From the NCBI GenBank assembly GCA_019638705.1, contig JAHBTI010000005.1, forward strand, positions 1 through 64,000: 64,000 bases of DNA. Reading direction: 5' to 3'. The translations under genes and the position numbers were made by a program. Numbering within the stretch: the first letter of the stretch is position 1; every line of letters begins with the position of its first letter. Source of the DNA: Bacteroidota bacterium (GTDB lineage Bacteria; Bacteroidota; Bacteroidia; B-17B0; Aurantibacillaceae). Shown here in pieces: positions 33,872 to 41,616 of the stretch. Below the pieces are notes generated by a model. It had not been told where the DNA came from and made no database searches. It worked only from the letters and a program-made list of their open reading frames with translations.

Positions 33872-35124
33872 TGAGACCAATTGTTTCGATATTACTTGGT
33901 TCAGGTTTTTCAATCCCTGAAGGACTGCCTGGAGTTAGGCAACTGAACCAACGACTTTCTAAAATTGACGAGAGTGAAATACTCATTCATACAGACCAAC
34001 GAGCAATTTTTTTAAACGGACAGGAAGATCCCAATCGTTGGAGCAGACGGGACGAAAGATTTTTTTTGCAAGAGTTCCTTGAGTTTTACAATACTGAAAT
34101 CCTTAAAGATGGTGAGCAATTTCATTACGAAACATTCTACGATTTTTATTCGAGCTATCTAAATAACCACGAAAACGAGGAAGTAATTAATGACTTTTAC
34201 AATCGCTTCAACGAAAAGCATTTTAAAGGGTCGGACAACAATCGTGATTGCTACAACAGAGTTTCAGACTTCAATAGAAGTTTCAACCAACTTTTAGCAT
34301 CTCAACTTCATAAGTCAAAGTATTTTGAGGACATAAGCTGTTTGAATTATTTTCCTTATGACCCGTTCATTGGTTTTTTGAGAGAGTTGCTAAAAACAAG
34401 CGACATAAAAGTTCACACTCTTAACCACGATTTATTCTTTGACTATCTCGGACATCACCATGTTGACTTGTGGCAACATTTCGCAGATGGATACAAACTT
34501 GAAGGCTCACCTTTTTATGGAATCGTTTCTTATGACTTCAACCCAAACACCGAAAGGAAAGTAACTAAAAGCTACTATGTAAAACTTGAGCAGTTCATTG
34601 ACAAGTTTGACAAACCTTTGTGCTTATTCAAACTTCATGGCAGCGTATTCAACACAATCGTTTATACACCACAACCAAAACAGGAAAGAATACGCTTAAA
34701 AGACAACTATGCTGTTTCAAGATTTGTAATGGAGGTAATAGACGAGAAAACAAACGAGAAAAAATTTGAGCATTTGTGGGACGAAGTTGCACCAGATTTT
34801 TTGAGTGGAACAACTAATAAAACAAGATTTTATACAGGCGACCCATACTACAAAAACTTGTTTGGGCACTTTGAAAAAAATCTTTCTGCATCCGAGTTGC
34901 TTGTTGTTATTGGTTACGGCTTCCAAGACAGCGGAGTAAATGAATTCATTGAGAAGAATTATTTGTCTAAAGGCAGAGCAATGATTGTCATTGACCCTTA
35001 CAAACCGAAAACACAGTTGATTGATAAATACAAAGCCGTTTACATTCCTAAAGGTGTTACTCACGTGACATATCAAGAGTATTTAGAGCAAATTCCAAAC
35101 AACTTGAAAGCAAAATCAGAATGA
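33871..35124 (+). CDS. SIR2-family NAD-hydrolase-like protein (cassette 3)
   Basis: 417 residues. SIR2 family motifs are visible: ILLGSGFSIPEGLPG near the N-terminus (nucleotide loop), HTLNHDLFFDY (the catalytic-site Asn-His-Asp), LFKLHGSVFN (the KLHGS loop) and VVIGYGFQDSGVNEF near the C-terminus. This is the SIR2 type used in anti-phage systems as an NAD-depleting effector, but no Argonaute, Ths or HerA partner is nearby; the lipoprotein is the only close gene. An NAD-dependent deacylase role is less likely given the domain type. Confidence 0.8.
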   Translation: MRPIVSILLGSGFSIPEGLPGVRQLNQRLSKIDESEILIHTDQRAIFLNGQEDPNRWSRRDERFFLQEFLEFYNTEILKDGEQFHYETFYDFYSSYLNNHENEEVINDFYNRFNEKHFKGSDNNRDCYNRVSDFNRSFNQLLASQLHKSKYFEDISCLNYFPYDPFIGFLRELLKTSDIKVHTLNHDLFFDYLGHHHVDLWQHFADGYKLEGSPFYGIVSYDFNPNTERKVTKSYYVKLEQFIDKFDKPLCLFKLHGSVFNTIVYTPQPKQERIRLKDNYAVSRFVMEVIDEKTNEKKFEHLWDEVAPDFLSGTTNKTRFYTGDPYYKNLFGHFEKNLSASELLVVIGYGFQDSGVNEFIEKNYLSKGRAMIVIDPYKPKTQLIDKYKAVYIPKGVTHVTYQEYLEQIPNNLKAKSE

Positions 35125-35150
35125 CCAACTTCGGACGAACAATAGCACAT

Positions 35151-35250
35151 ACTGCCAACACGGGTTTTGTGTCAGGCGGGGTGACGTGCAAACTTGAAGC
35201 ACCGTGCTTCTAATGAACTTTAGTAATAAATTGAAACTTTGTGCCCCGCT
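35151..35250. repeat. attC-like palindrome C (end of cassette 3), right arm lost
   Basis: The left box (ACTGCCAAC, 35151-35159) matches the reverse complement of the start of cassette 3 in 8 of 9 bases. The next 41 bases (35160-35200) are nearly identical to palindrome A (29898-29938; about three differences). After CCCCGC at about 35244-35249, where the right arm should continue, a different palindrome begins. Confidence 0.65.
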
Positions 35251-35375
35251 CCGCAGGATTTTTGAGCGTTGGTAAAAGCAGAGCTAATCCTGCGGCTGTG
35301 TATGTATAACGTAGAAGTTTTGTAGTCTCAGGATTAGCAGCACACCTGCTATCACACAAAAATCCTGCGGAGCGG
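35246..35375. repeat. 130-bp palindromic element truncating palindrome C
   Basis: Perfect 19-bp terminal inverted repeats: CCGCTCCGCAGGATTTTTG at 35246-35264 and its complement at 35357-35375. A perfect 10-bp inner pair GCTAATCCTG / CAGGATTAGC lies at 35283-35292 and 35329-35338. It resembles a non-coding mobile palindromic element. Confidence 0.7.
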
Positions 35376-35378
35376 TAA

Positions 35379-35408
35379 TCACTTCCTCTTAATCTGTTCA
35401 ATCTCTAC
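35379..35408 (-). pseudogene. 3'-end remnant of an XRE/S24 repressor gene
   Basis: Read on the minus strand this is V-E-I-E-Q-I-K-R-K-stop, identical in protein to the last nine residues of the repressor at 36548. The DNA differs at three third-codon positions only, so the peptide was under selection after the copies separated. Nothing more of the gene precedes it; the Fic gene's stop lies 4 bases away. Confidence 0.55.
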
Positions 35409-35412
35409 TTAA

Positions 35413-36453
35413 TTAAAAATAAGTTTTAACCGCAAACTCAAATTGATTGATAAAAATTTCTTTAAAAGCCGAAATGTTGTTTTGCTCATAAAATAAAAGC
35501 ATGGCTTTTTTGTAATCAACCGAATTAACAGTTCTGAAAGAAATCGGGCAATGTTTGTTGTGCATTAATAAAGCATTGCTCACAATCCTTGCCGTGCGCT
35601 TGTTCCCGTCCATAAAGGGTTGTATATACGATATAAGAACTAAAGCCAATAATGCTTTTTCAAACACATTGTTTTTTTTGTTTATCAATTTGCTCATTTC
35701 CATCATGGCTTCTTTTATTTGAAATTCATTATCCAACGGACGGTAATTTGTACCTGAAATACCCACACGCTTTTTGCGCAGATTTTTTTCAACAGCCAAT
35801 TCTTTTATCAAAATACCATGAATATCTTCTATGCTGCGAACACTTGGTTTTGCAAAGTAATCAGGGTGTTCAATAATAAAGTCAATCGCTTCTTTATGAT
35901 TAAGCAGCATAATAGCTTCTTCTTTTGTTTTTCCTGACGCGGTTTTTTTCTCCCGCAACAAATGTTCTGTTTCTAACAAAGAGTAAGTATTTCCTTCTAT
36001 TTGCGAAGATTTCCAGCTAAGGTCAATTGCCAAACGTTCCAATTCTTTATTGTATTCGGCGGAAGAAAGTTTTTTGATATTGTTTTTATATGTCTGCTGC
36101 AAAGATTGTAGTTTTTCTAATTCGCTTACCGTGAAAATAGTTACATGAAACAAAGTATCTGAAATCAAATCAAGATTAAAACCCGATTTTATTTCGCGTT
36201 CGTCAATTTCTTTTTTGTAGTAATCTTCTATGTCAATAACATGCAGCAATTCATAAGCAGGAGAAATTAAATATTTTGTTCCTTTTCCTTGCCCTGTGGT
36301 TTGCAATAAATTATCTGAAACAAGTTTGGTCAACATTCGTTTAACTGTGGCATAGCTTATCTTTAAAGAAGTTTTGTCATAAATTTCTTTGGAAGATAAA
36401 GTTTTGTGCTGCTTTAACAGTTCAATAATTTTTATTTCGTTGTCCTCCGCCAT
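35413..36453 (-). CDS. Fic-domain protein with N-terminal winged helix; catalytic His replaced by Gln
   Basis: 346 residues. The N-terminal about 75 residues form a winged helix (ELLKQHKTLSSKEIYDKTSL, ATVKRMLTKLVSDNLL). An inhibitory motif (S/T)xxxE(G/N) is seen as SSQIEGN (about 150), and a Fic domain follows. The Fic motif HPFxxGN(G)RxxR reads QPFMDGNKRTAR, with CAA in place of a His codon, so AMP transfer by the usual mechanism would be lost or much reduced. It may act mainly as a regulator. Inverted copies of GTAGCTCAC lie upstream as possible binding sites. Confidence 0.8.
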   Translation of the reverse strand: MAEDNEIKIIELLKQHKTLSSKEIYDKTSLKISYATVKRMLTKLVSDNLLQTTGQGKGTKYLISPAYELLHVIDIEDYYKKEIDEREIKSGFNLDLISDTLFHVTIFTVSELEKLQSLQQTYKNNIKKLSSAEYNKELERLAIDLSWKSSQIEGNTYSLLETEHLLREKKTASGKTKEEAIMLLNHKEAIDFIIEHPDYFAKPSVRSIEDIHGILIKELAVEKNLRKKRVGISGTNYRPLDNEFQIKEAMMEMSKLINKKNNVFEKALLALVLISYIQPFMDGNKRTARIVSNALLMHNKHCPISFRTVNSVDYKKAMLLFYEQNNISAFKEIFINQFEFAVKTYF

Positions 36454-36459
36454 TATAAA

Positions 36460-36535
36460 TGTAGCTCACTAAGCTACGAAATAAAGCTCAAATTTTAGAA
36501 AAAAAGCCCCCTATTGATATTTTTGGTGAGCTACA
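36460..36535. promoter_or_regulatory. inverted repeats upstream of the Fic gene, candidate operator
   Basis: TGTAGCTCAC at 36460-36469 and its exact inverse GTGAGCTACA at 36526-36535, plus an extra AGCTAC at 36472-36477 that makes a local hairpin with the first copy. The sites start 7 bases above the Fic ATG and could be bound by its own winged helix. Confidence 0.45.
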
Positions 36536-36547
36536 AAAAAAAAATTC

Positions 36548-37315
36548 TCACTTCCTCTTAATTTGCTCAATTTCTACTTTCAAACCGCGAAGCATATTCA
36601 TAATGCTGTCTAAATTTAATTCATCGGGCGAGTATTCGCTCATATTAATGCTACAAGTATATTCCCAAATTTCTAAAATGTCGGCGGCTTTCACTTTAAA
36701 GGGTGCATACATTTTATTGTCGGAATGCAATTCATAAGCCGCTTCACGTTTGTTGTAGCTCATAATGCGCTTGTAGGTCAAGCCGTCGTCTTTGGTAACA
36801 ACAATATAGGTTTGCCCGAATTTTACCTGGTCAAATTTTTCCAAATATTTTGCAATCACATAAGAACCTTCTTTTATCGGCGGCATACTGTCACCTTTAA
36901 TTGGGAAGGCACGATGTTTTCCTGTTGGCAAAAAGGGCAAACTCATTTTCGGCAGTTTCTCAATGTATTCAGGGTCGGCATAGCCGCGTGTGTAGCCCGC
37001 CGAAGCCTTTAGCGGAATAAGTTCCACCATGTCGTTGCCGTCGTTATCCAAAAGTATGGGAAACAAAATGCGGTTTTTGCCCACTTTCATCAAGCCATCC
37101 AAATTGGTTTTTTTCAAATCGCCGCGTATCAAGGCATCAACCGCCACATGAAAAAAATCCGACAAACGAATTAATAAATCAATCGGCGGCTCGTTGCGAG
37201 CTTCCTCGTAGCCACCCACGCGCGAGCGGGTTATGCTCAACTCATCTGCCAACTGTTCTTGCGATATGCCTTTCCATTGGCGTAAAAATTTAATGTTAGA
37301 TGCTATTTTACTCAT
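36548..37315 (-). CDS. XRE repressor with S24 (LexA/CI-like) peptidase domain
   Basis: 255 residues from ATG 37315. An XRE helix-turn-helix (about 5-65, KFLRQWKGISQEQLADELSI) is followed by an S24 peptidase fold: IKGDSMPPIKEGSYVIAKYL with the catalytic Ser, and TYKRIMSYN with the Lys. Such proteins cleave themselves when RecA is activated, relieving repression. It has no phage genes next to it. A remnant of a second copy lies at 35379. Confidence 0.85.
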   Translation of the reverse strand: MSKIASNIKFLRQWKGISQEQLADELSITRSRVGGYEEARNEPPIDLLIRLSDFFHVAVDALIRGDLKKTNLDGLMKVGKNRILFPILLDNDGNDMVELIPLKASAGYTRGYADPEYIEKLPKMSLPFLPTGKHRAFPIKGDSMPPIKEGSYVIAKYLEKFDQVKFGQTYIVVTKDDGLTYKRIMSYNKREAAYELHSDNKMYAPFKVKAADILEIWEYTCSINMSEYSPDELNLDSIMNMLRGLKVEIEQIKRK

Positions 37316-37429
37316 TGCTACAAAATATAGTTTAAAAATACTACTTTGCGTGGTAATAAGCAAATTTTCTGTTTTTTTATTGTCGCAAACTATGACGCAT
37401 AGAAAAGAGTATCGCACAACATTCGTGCT

Positions 37430-37437
37430 TATATTTG
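37430..37437 (+). promoter_or_regulatory. -7 promoter element TATATTTG
   Basis: Perfect TAnnTTTG, 18 bases before the TM2-protein ATG at 37456. Confidence 0.45.
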
Positions 37438-37455
37438 CGTTATAACATTAGTAAA

Positions 37456-37881
37456 ATGAAATTCACATCGCTTTTTTTGTTTCTCTGTTTGTTTGGTTTA
37501 AATAAAATTTTTGCCGAACAGTTTACCATTTATGTTCAAACCGAAAATGGATTTGACAGCATTGTTGTAACGCAAAAAGAAGCGAAGCAGCCAAAATTTT
37601 TATTGCGGTTAATAGAAAAACAACAGGCAAAAGACAGCACAAAAAGCAAGCACCTTACGGCGGCAGCACTGGCATTTCCTTTTCCGTTTGGCATTGTGGG
37701 CTTGCACCGAATTTATTTGGGCTGCGCACCTTACGTTCCCATTGTTTATATTGCCACGCTGGGCGGAATGTTTGGCGTGTTGCCCTTTATAGATTTTTGC
37801 GTGCTGCTTGTAAAAAAGAAAATTGACAAATACATGAACAACAAAAAAGTGTTTATGTGGATTGATGATGAGAACCTTTAA
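37456..37881 (+). CDS. TM2-domain membrane protein
   Basis: 141 residues from ATG 37456. A signal peptide (FLFLCLFGLNKIFA), a short periplasmic segment, then a TM2 domain with two helices joined by the diagnostic GLHRIYLGCAP turn (about residues 78-125). Role unknown. asnB starts 9 bases on, so the two may share a message. Confidence 0.8.
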   Translation: MKFTSLFLFLCLFGLNKIFAEQFTIYVQTENGFDSIVVTQKEAKQPKFLLRLIEKQQAKDSTKSKHLTAAALAFPFPFGIVGLHRIYLGCAPYVPIVYIATLGGMFGVLPFIDFCVLLVKKKIDKYMNNKKVFMWIDDENL

Positions 37882-37890
37882 AGGTATTTT

Positions 37891-39717
37891 ATGTGCGGCA
37901 TTGCAGGAATAATTTTAAAACAAAAATCAAATTTTAACCTCAACGAAAAAATTGTTTTAATGAGCAATGCCCTTGCTCATCGCGGACCTGATGGCGAGGG
38001 CTTTATGTTGGAGAATAACGAAAATTCTTTTCTTGCATTTGCACATCGGCGCTTGGCAATTATTGATTTGCACAAAACAGGACATCAGCCCATGAACAAA
38101 GAACATTTGTGGATTACCTTTAACGGTGAAATTTATAATTACATTGAGCTGCGCGAAGAACTGAAAACACTCGGACATCAGTTTGTTTCCAAAAGCGACA
38201 CCGAAGTAATTTTGGTGGCGTACAAAGAATGGGGAACAAATTGCGTCCAAAAATTTAACGGTATGTGGGCGTTTTGCATTTACGATATTGAAAAGCAAAT
38301 TTGCTTTGCAAGCCGCGACCGTTTTGGCGTAAAACCATTTTATTATATCAACAACAAAAACTTGTTTGCATTTGCAAGCGAACAGAAAGCATTCGTAAAA
38401 TCAGGCTTGGCTTCGGCAAAAATTTATCATGTCGCTTTGCACGATTACCTTGTAAATACCTTGTTGGAACGAGAAACAACAAATTTTTTTGAAGACATTT
38501 CAGAATTATTTCCCGGTAATAATTTGATGTATGATTTACGCACACATGACATAAAAATTTCTCAATACTATCATTTGCGCGAACATAATAATCTTGAAAA
38601 TGACAAGTTGAGTGAAGCGCAACTGATTGAAAAAATTACTTCCGCTTTTGAAAACGCCATAAAACTCCGTTTGCGCAGCGATGTGGAAGTTGGCACTTGC
38701 TTGAGCGGTGGTATTGACAGCAGCGCGCTGGCGGTGAGTATGGCAAATCTCACAAACAGTTCGGTGTATTGTTTCACCTCTGTTTTCAGAAACGAAAAAA
38801 TGAATGAAGAGTTTTTTGCCGACAGCGTTGCGAAAAAAATATCTGCCAAACATTTTAAAACTGAACCAACGTTTGAAGGCTTTATGCAGGAAGCAGATAC
38901 GTTAATTTATTCGCAAGATGCGCCGATTTGGGACACGAGCACCTATGCTCAGTTTAAAGTCATGGAACTCGCTAAACAAAACAATATTAAAGTGGTGTTA
39001 GACGGACAAGGCGCAGATGAAGTTTTTGCGGGTTATCATCATCATTTTACGGCAAAGTGGAATAATTTATTTTCTCACGGAAAAATGTTTGAAGCCTTAA
39101 AAGATATTCAGGCTTCCAATAAAACCATTCCAAATGCCTTGAAATTCTACCTTACAGAGCGATTGAAACAAAAACATTATTTCAAACAAAAAGAATTTTC
39201 AAATTTCTTTACGCAGGATTTTATACAAAGTTCAACGGTTCAAAATCCCTCAGTTTATTTTGATGATGTGAACGCACAATTAATGAACGACATTTACGAT
39301 ACGCGCTTAAAAACATTTTTGAAATGTGAAGACCGCTGCGGTATGTGGCACAGCGTAGAAAGCCGTACACCCTTTAGTGATGATGTGGAATTAATTAATT
39401 TATTATTTTCGTTTAACGGAAACAAAAAGATAAAAAACGGTGTGTCTAAATATTTTTTGCGTGAAGCGGTAAAAGATAAATTGCCAACCGAAGTTTACAC
39501 GCGCTACGATAAAAAAGGCTTTGAAACGCCCATGCAGCAATGGGTTCAAAAACTCCGACCGCAACTGTTATCTGACATTAAAAATGCCAAGTTTGATTTT
39601 GTTGATTACAAAAAATTAGAAAAAACAAATCCGAAAAACGCCTTTCACAACAAAATGCTGTTTAAATTATTTGTGTTAAGCAGGTGGGAAAAGAATTTTA
39701 GAACGTTGAACCATTAA
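37891..39717 (+). CDS. asnB: asparagine synthetase (glutamine-hydrolysing)
   Basis: 608 residues. The N-terminal Cys (MCGIAGII) is the glutaminase nucleophile, followed by ALAHRGPDGEG and SDTEVILVAY. The synthetase domain has the ATP-binding SGGIDSSALAVSM and the DGQGADEVFAGY stretch (about 370). It makes asparagine, or in polysaccharide loci amidates a related carboxylate, from Asp, Gln and ATP. Complete and intact. Confidence 0.92.
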   Translation: MCGIAGIILKQKSNFNLNEKIVLMSNALAHRGPDGEGFMLENNENSFLAFAHRRLAIIDLHKTGHQPMNKEHLWITFNGEIYNYIELREELKTLGHQFVSKSDTEVILVAYKEWGTNCVQKFNGMWAFCIYDIEKQICFASRDRFGVKPFYYINNKNLFAFASEQKAFVKSGLASAKIYHVALHDYLVNTLLERETTNFFEDISELFPGNNLMYDLRTHDIKISQYYHLREHNNLENDKLSEAQLIEKITSAFENAIKLRLRSDVEVGTCLSGGIDSSALAVSMANLTNSSVYCFTSVFRNEKMNEEFFADSVAKKISAKHFKTEPTFEGFMQEADTLIYSQDAPIWDTSTYAQFKVMELAKQNNIKVVLDGQGADEVFAGYHHHFTAKWNNLFSHGKMFEALKDIQASNKTIPNALKFYLTERLKQKHYFKQKEFSNFFTQDFIQSSTVQNPSVYFDDVNAQLMNDIYDTRLKTFLKCEDRCGMWHSVESRTPFSDDVELINLLFSFNGNKKIKNGVSKYFLREAVKDKLPTEVYTRYDKKGFETPMQQWVQKLRPQLLSDIKNAKFDFVDYKKLEKTNPKNAFHNKMLFKLFVLSRWEKNFRTLNH

Positions 39718-39765
39718 GATTTGACAACTGCCATATTTCCAAAATTGCACAGTTTTTTTCAGCAA

Positions 39766-39810
39766 AAAACATGATTTATGCCATGTTTTTTTTGATATAA
39801 ATCATGTTTT
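39766..39810. terminator. perfect inverted repeat after asnB
   Basis: AAAACATGATTTAT (39766-39779) and ATAAATCATGTTTT (39797-39810), 14-bp perfect arms with a 17-base loop. It could terminate asnB transcription; the T run after it is weak, so an operator is also possible. Confidence 0.5.
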
Positions 39811-39901
39811 CTAAACCTTGTTTAAATTACATAAGCAGTCCGCTTCTGCGGAGTGTAAAATATTTTTTTTAAGAGTTGTATTTGCAGTATTTTCGCTACA
39901 C

Positions 39902-40405
39902 ATGAAAAACCAAATTCTAACATCACTTTTACTTTTTTCTTTCGGTGGGGCTTCCTGCCAAACACCAAGCAACAAACAAAATTTAACTATGGAAACACAT
40001 TTTAATAAAACCGACGAGGAGTGGAAAAAAACCCTTACACCCGAGCAATACAATATTTTAAGAAAAAAAGGAACGGAATATCCCAACACGGGCAAGTACA
40101 ATCATTTTTCTAAAAAAGGCGTTTACACTTGTGCAGGCTGCGGAACGGAACTGTTTACAAGCAACCAAAAATTTGACAGCCATTGCGGTTGGGCAAGTTT
40201 TGACAACAACATTGCGGGTAGCGACAGAGTAAAACAAATTCCTGATTTTTCGCACGGCATGATACGCACCGAAATTGTGTGCGCCAAATGCGGCGGACAT
40301 CTCGGTCATATTTTTGACGATGGACCAACCGCCACAGGGCAGCGGTATTGCGTAAACAGTTTGAGTTTAAATTTTATTGCCGCAGAAGAAAATAAGGCAA
40401 AATAA
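39902..40405 (+). CDS. msrB: methionine-R-sulfoxide reductase, lipoprotein form
   Basis: 167 residues from ATG 39902. Lipoprotein signal ending FGGASC, then the complete MsrB fold: YTCAGCG and VCAKCGGHLGH (two CxxC zinc sites), and RYCVNSLSLNF with the catalytic Cys. It repairs oxidised methionine in exported proteins. The usual SGWPSF motif reads CGWASF here. Confidence 0.9.
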   Translation: MKNQILTSLLLFSFGGASCQTPSNKQNLTMETHFNKTDEEWKKTLTPEQYNILRKKGTEYPNTGKYNHFSKKGVYTCAGCGTELFTSNQKFDSHCGWASFDNNIAGSDRVKQIPDFSHGMIRTEIVCAKCGGHLGHIFDDGPTATGQRYCVNSLSLNFIAAEENKAK

Positions 40406-40416
40406 ACTTCTAAAAA

Positions 40417-40821
40417 TCAATATCCCGAAACTTTCAAATCGGTTTTCATGCCGTTGCCTGTAAAATGATTCATCATTCGCCAAAGGCGTTCCACTTCTTT
40501 TTCAAGCAGGGTGTTTTTGTGTTTCAGTTCCTGATAGGCTTCATCTTTCCAAAAACCGTTTGCTTCAATTTCGCTTACGGCATAAAAATTTCTTGCGCCG
40601 TTCGGCAGCATATCGCCTTGCCCGTGCAGCAGCCACTCGGCGGTAGTGCCGTAAGTAGAAATAATTTTGTTGAGCGAGGCGCGGTGCGGACGTTGTGTTT
40701 TACCGCCTTCAAAGTGAAATACCGCTACATGCGATAAGCCGCAGCGGTTGGCAAATTCCTTTACGCCCATATTGTAGCAGTTTCTCAGTTCTTTAATTCG
40801 GTTGGCGATAGTTGTCTCCAT
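40417..40821 (-). CDS. XRE-family regulator with coiled coil
   Basis: 134 residues. HTH at about 5-65 (IKELRNCYNMGVKEFANRCG, HVAVFHFEGG), then a C-terminal coiled coil (LKHKNTLLEKEVERL). Same architecture as the regulator at 213. The intergenic region upstream of it holds an inverted repeat and three TGTGAAATG repeats 21 bp apart. Confidence 0.8.
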   Translation of the reverse strand: METTIANRIKELRNCYNMGVKEFANRCGLSHVAVFHFEGGKTQRPHRASLNKIISTYGTTAEWLLHGQGDMLPNGARNFYAVSEIEANGFWKDEAYQELKHKNTLLEKEVERLWRMMNHFTGNGMKTDLKVSGY

Positions 40822-40898
40822 AGTAGTTCTAAAAATTAAATATTTATTAAAAATTCTTTATCGGTTCTAAAACCGTAGAGTGTTACCTGCAAAAATAA

Positions 40899-40980
40899 TG
40901 CCAAACTTTAATGCCGTTTGGCAGAAATGTGTGAAATGGTGCTTTGACTTTGTGAAATGCCCTTTTTTTTGTGTGAAATG
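40899..40980. promoter_or_regulatory. inverted repeat and three 21-bp-phased direct repeats
   Basis: TGCCAAAC-9-GTTTGGCA (40899-40923) is a perfect 8-bp inverted repeat. TGTGAAATG occurs at 40930, 40951 and 40972, each exactly 21 bp (two helical turns) apart. They lie between the minus-strand XRE gene and the plus-strand gene at 41111. Candidate regulator-binding array. Confidence 0.55.
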
Positions 40981-41110
40981 ATTTTTGGGCTGTTTCAAAC
41001 AAAGAAAATTCAAGTAAAATTTAACGGAAATTTACCCAACCAAAAACAAGATTTTGGTGTAGCGTTTCAGGAAAATAAAAATCTTATCTTGCAGCAAAAT
41101 TTTACAACGC

Positions 41111-41518
41111 ATGAATTTTTTTCTTAGAGTTTTCATTTTTTCTTCAGTAATGTTTTGTTGCACTTCCGTTTTTTCGCAGGAACACAAAACGTTTAAGGTT
41201 CGTAAGGAAAGCAACCTTTCAAAAGCTGTGTTTGATAATACCGAAATGCAATTAATGGTGATTGACCGTTTTGGAAACCCGAAAGACAACAACATTGTGT
41301 CGTACAAATTATATGTAAAAGGAAAAAGAGATACCAAAGAATTTCAGGGATTCAGTAACCGTTTAACTCCCGACATGGTTGCTCATCTCAACAAACTAAA
41401 ATATTCCGCCAAACTGTTTTTTACTCAAATTTCGGTGAAAGACGATGACGAACACCTTATCAGTTTACCCGATGTAATTGAACAATGGTTTCCAAACTGC
41501 ACCAATAAAAAGCCGTAG
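41111..41518 (+). CDS. secreted protein, possibly with a GldM-like C-terminal fold
   Basis: 135 residues with a signal peptide (FIFSSVMFCCTSVFSQ) and a single small beta-rich domain ending KLFFTQISVKDDDEHLISLP. The end resembles the terminal domain of GldM-type gliding/type IX secretion proteins but the match is weak. Not convincingly assigned. Confidence 0.55.
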   Translation: MNFFLRVFIFSSVMFCCTSVFSQEHKTFKVRKESNLSKAVFDNTEMQLMVIDRFGNPKDNNIVSYKLYVKGKRDTKEFQGFSNRLTPDMVAHLNKLKYSAKLFFTQISVKDDDEHLISLPDVIEQWFPNCTNKKP

Positions 41519-41579
41519 AATATAACAATATTAAACGTTTAGGATTTAGAGATTAGAATTTAGAATTTGAATAAACGGC

Positions 41580-41587
41580 TATCTTTG
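41580..41587 (+). promoter_or_regulatory. -7 promoter element TATCTTTG
   Basis: Perfect TAnnTTTG, followed by GCGCCTCT, the same 16-base context (TATCTTTGCGCCTCT) as before lolA at 60100. Confidence 0.55.
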
Positions 41588-41616
41588 CGCCTCTTTAAAA
41601 AATTCAATAAAAAAAC

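Noticed and set aside
29181-35375. classical integron with integrase
   Set aside because: No tyrosine recombinase gene is seen in the window and the boxes do not follow GTTRRRY, so only an attC-like array is claimed.
36548-37315. prophage repressor marking an integrated phage
   Set aside because: No phage structural, replication or integrase genes lie near it.
40930-40980. start of a CRISPR array
   Set aside because: The repeats are only 9 bases with 12-base gaps and there are three of them; they look like protein-binding sites.
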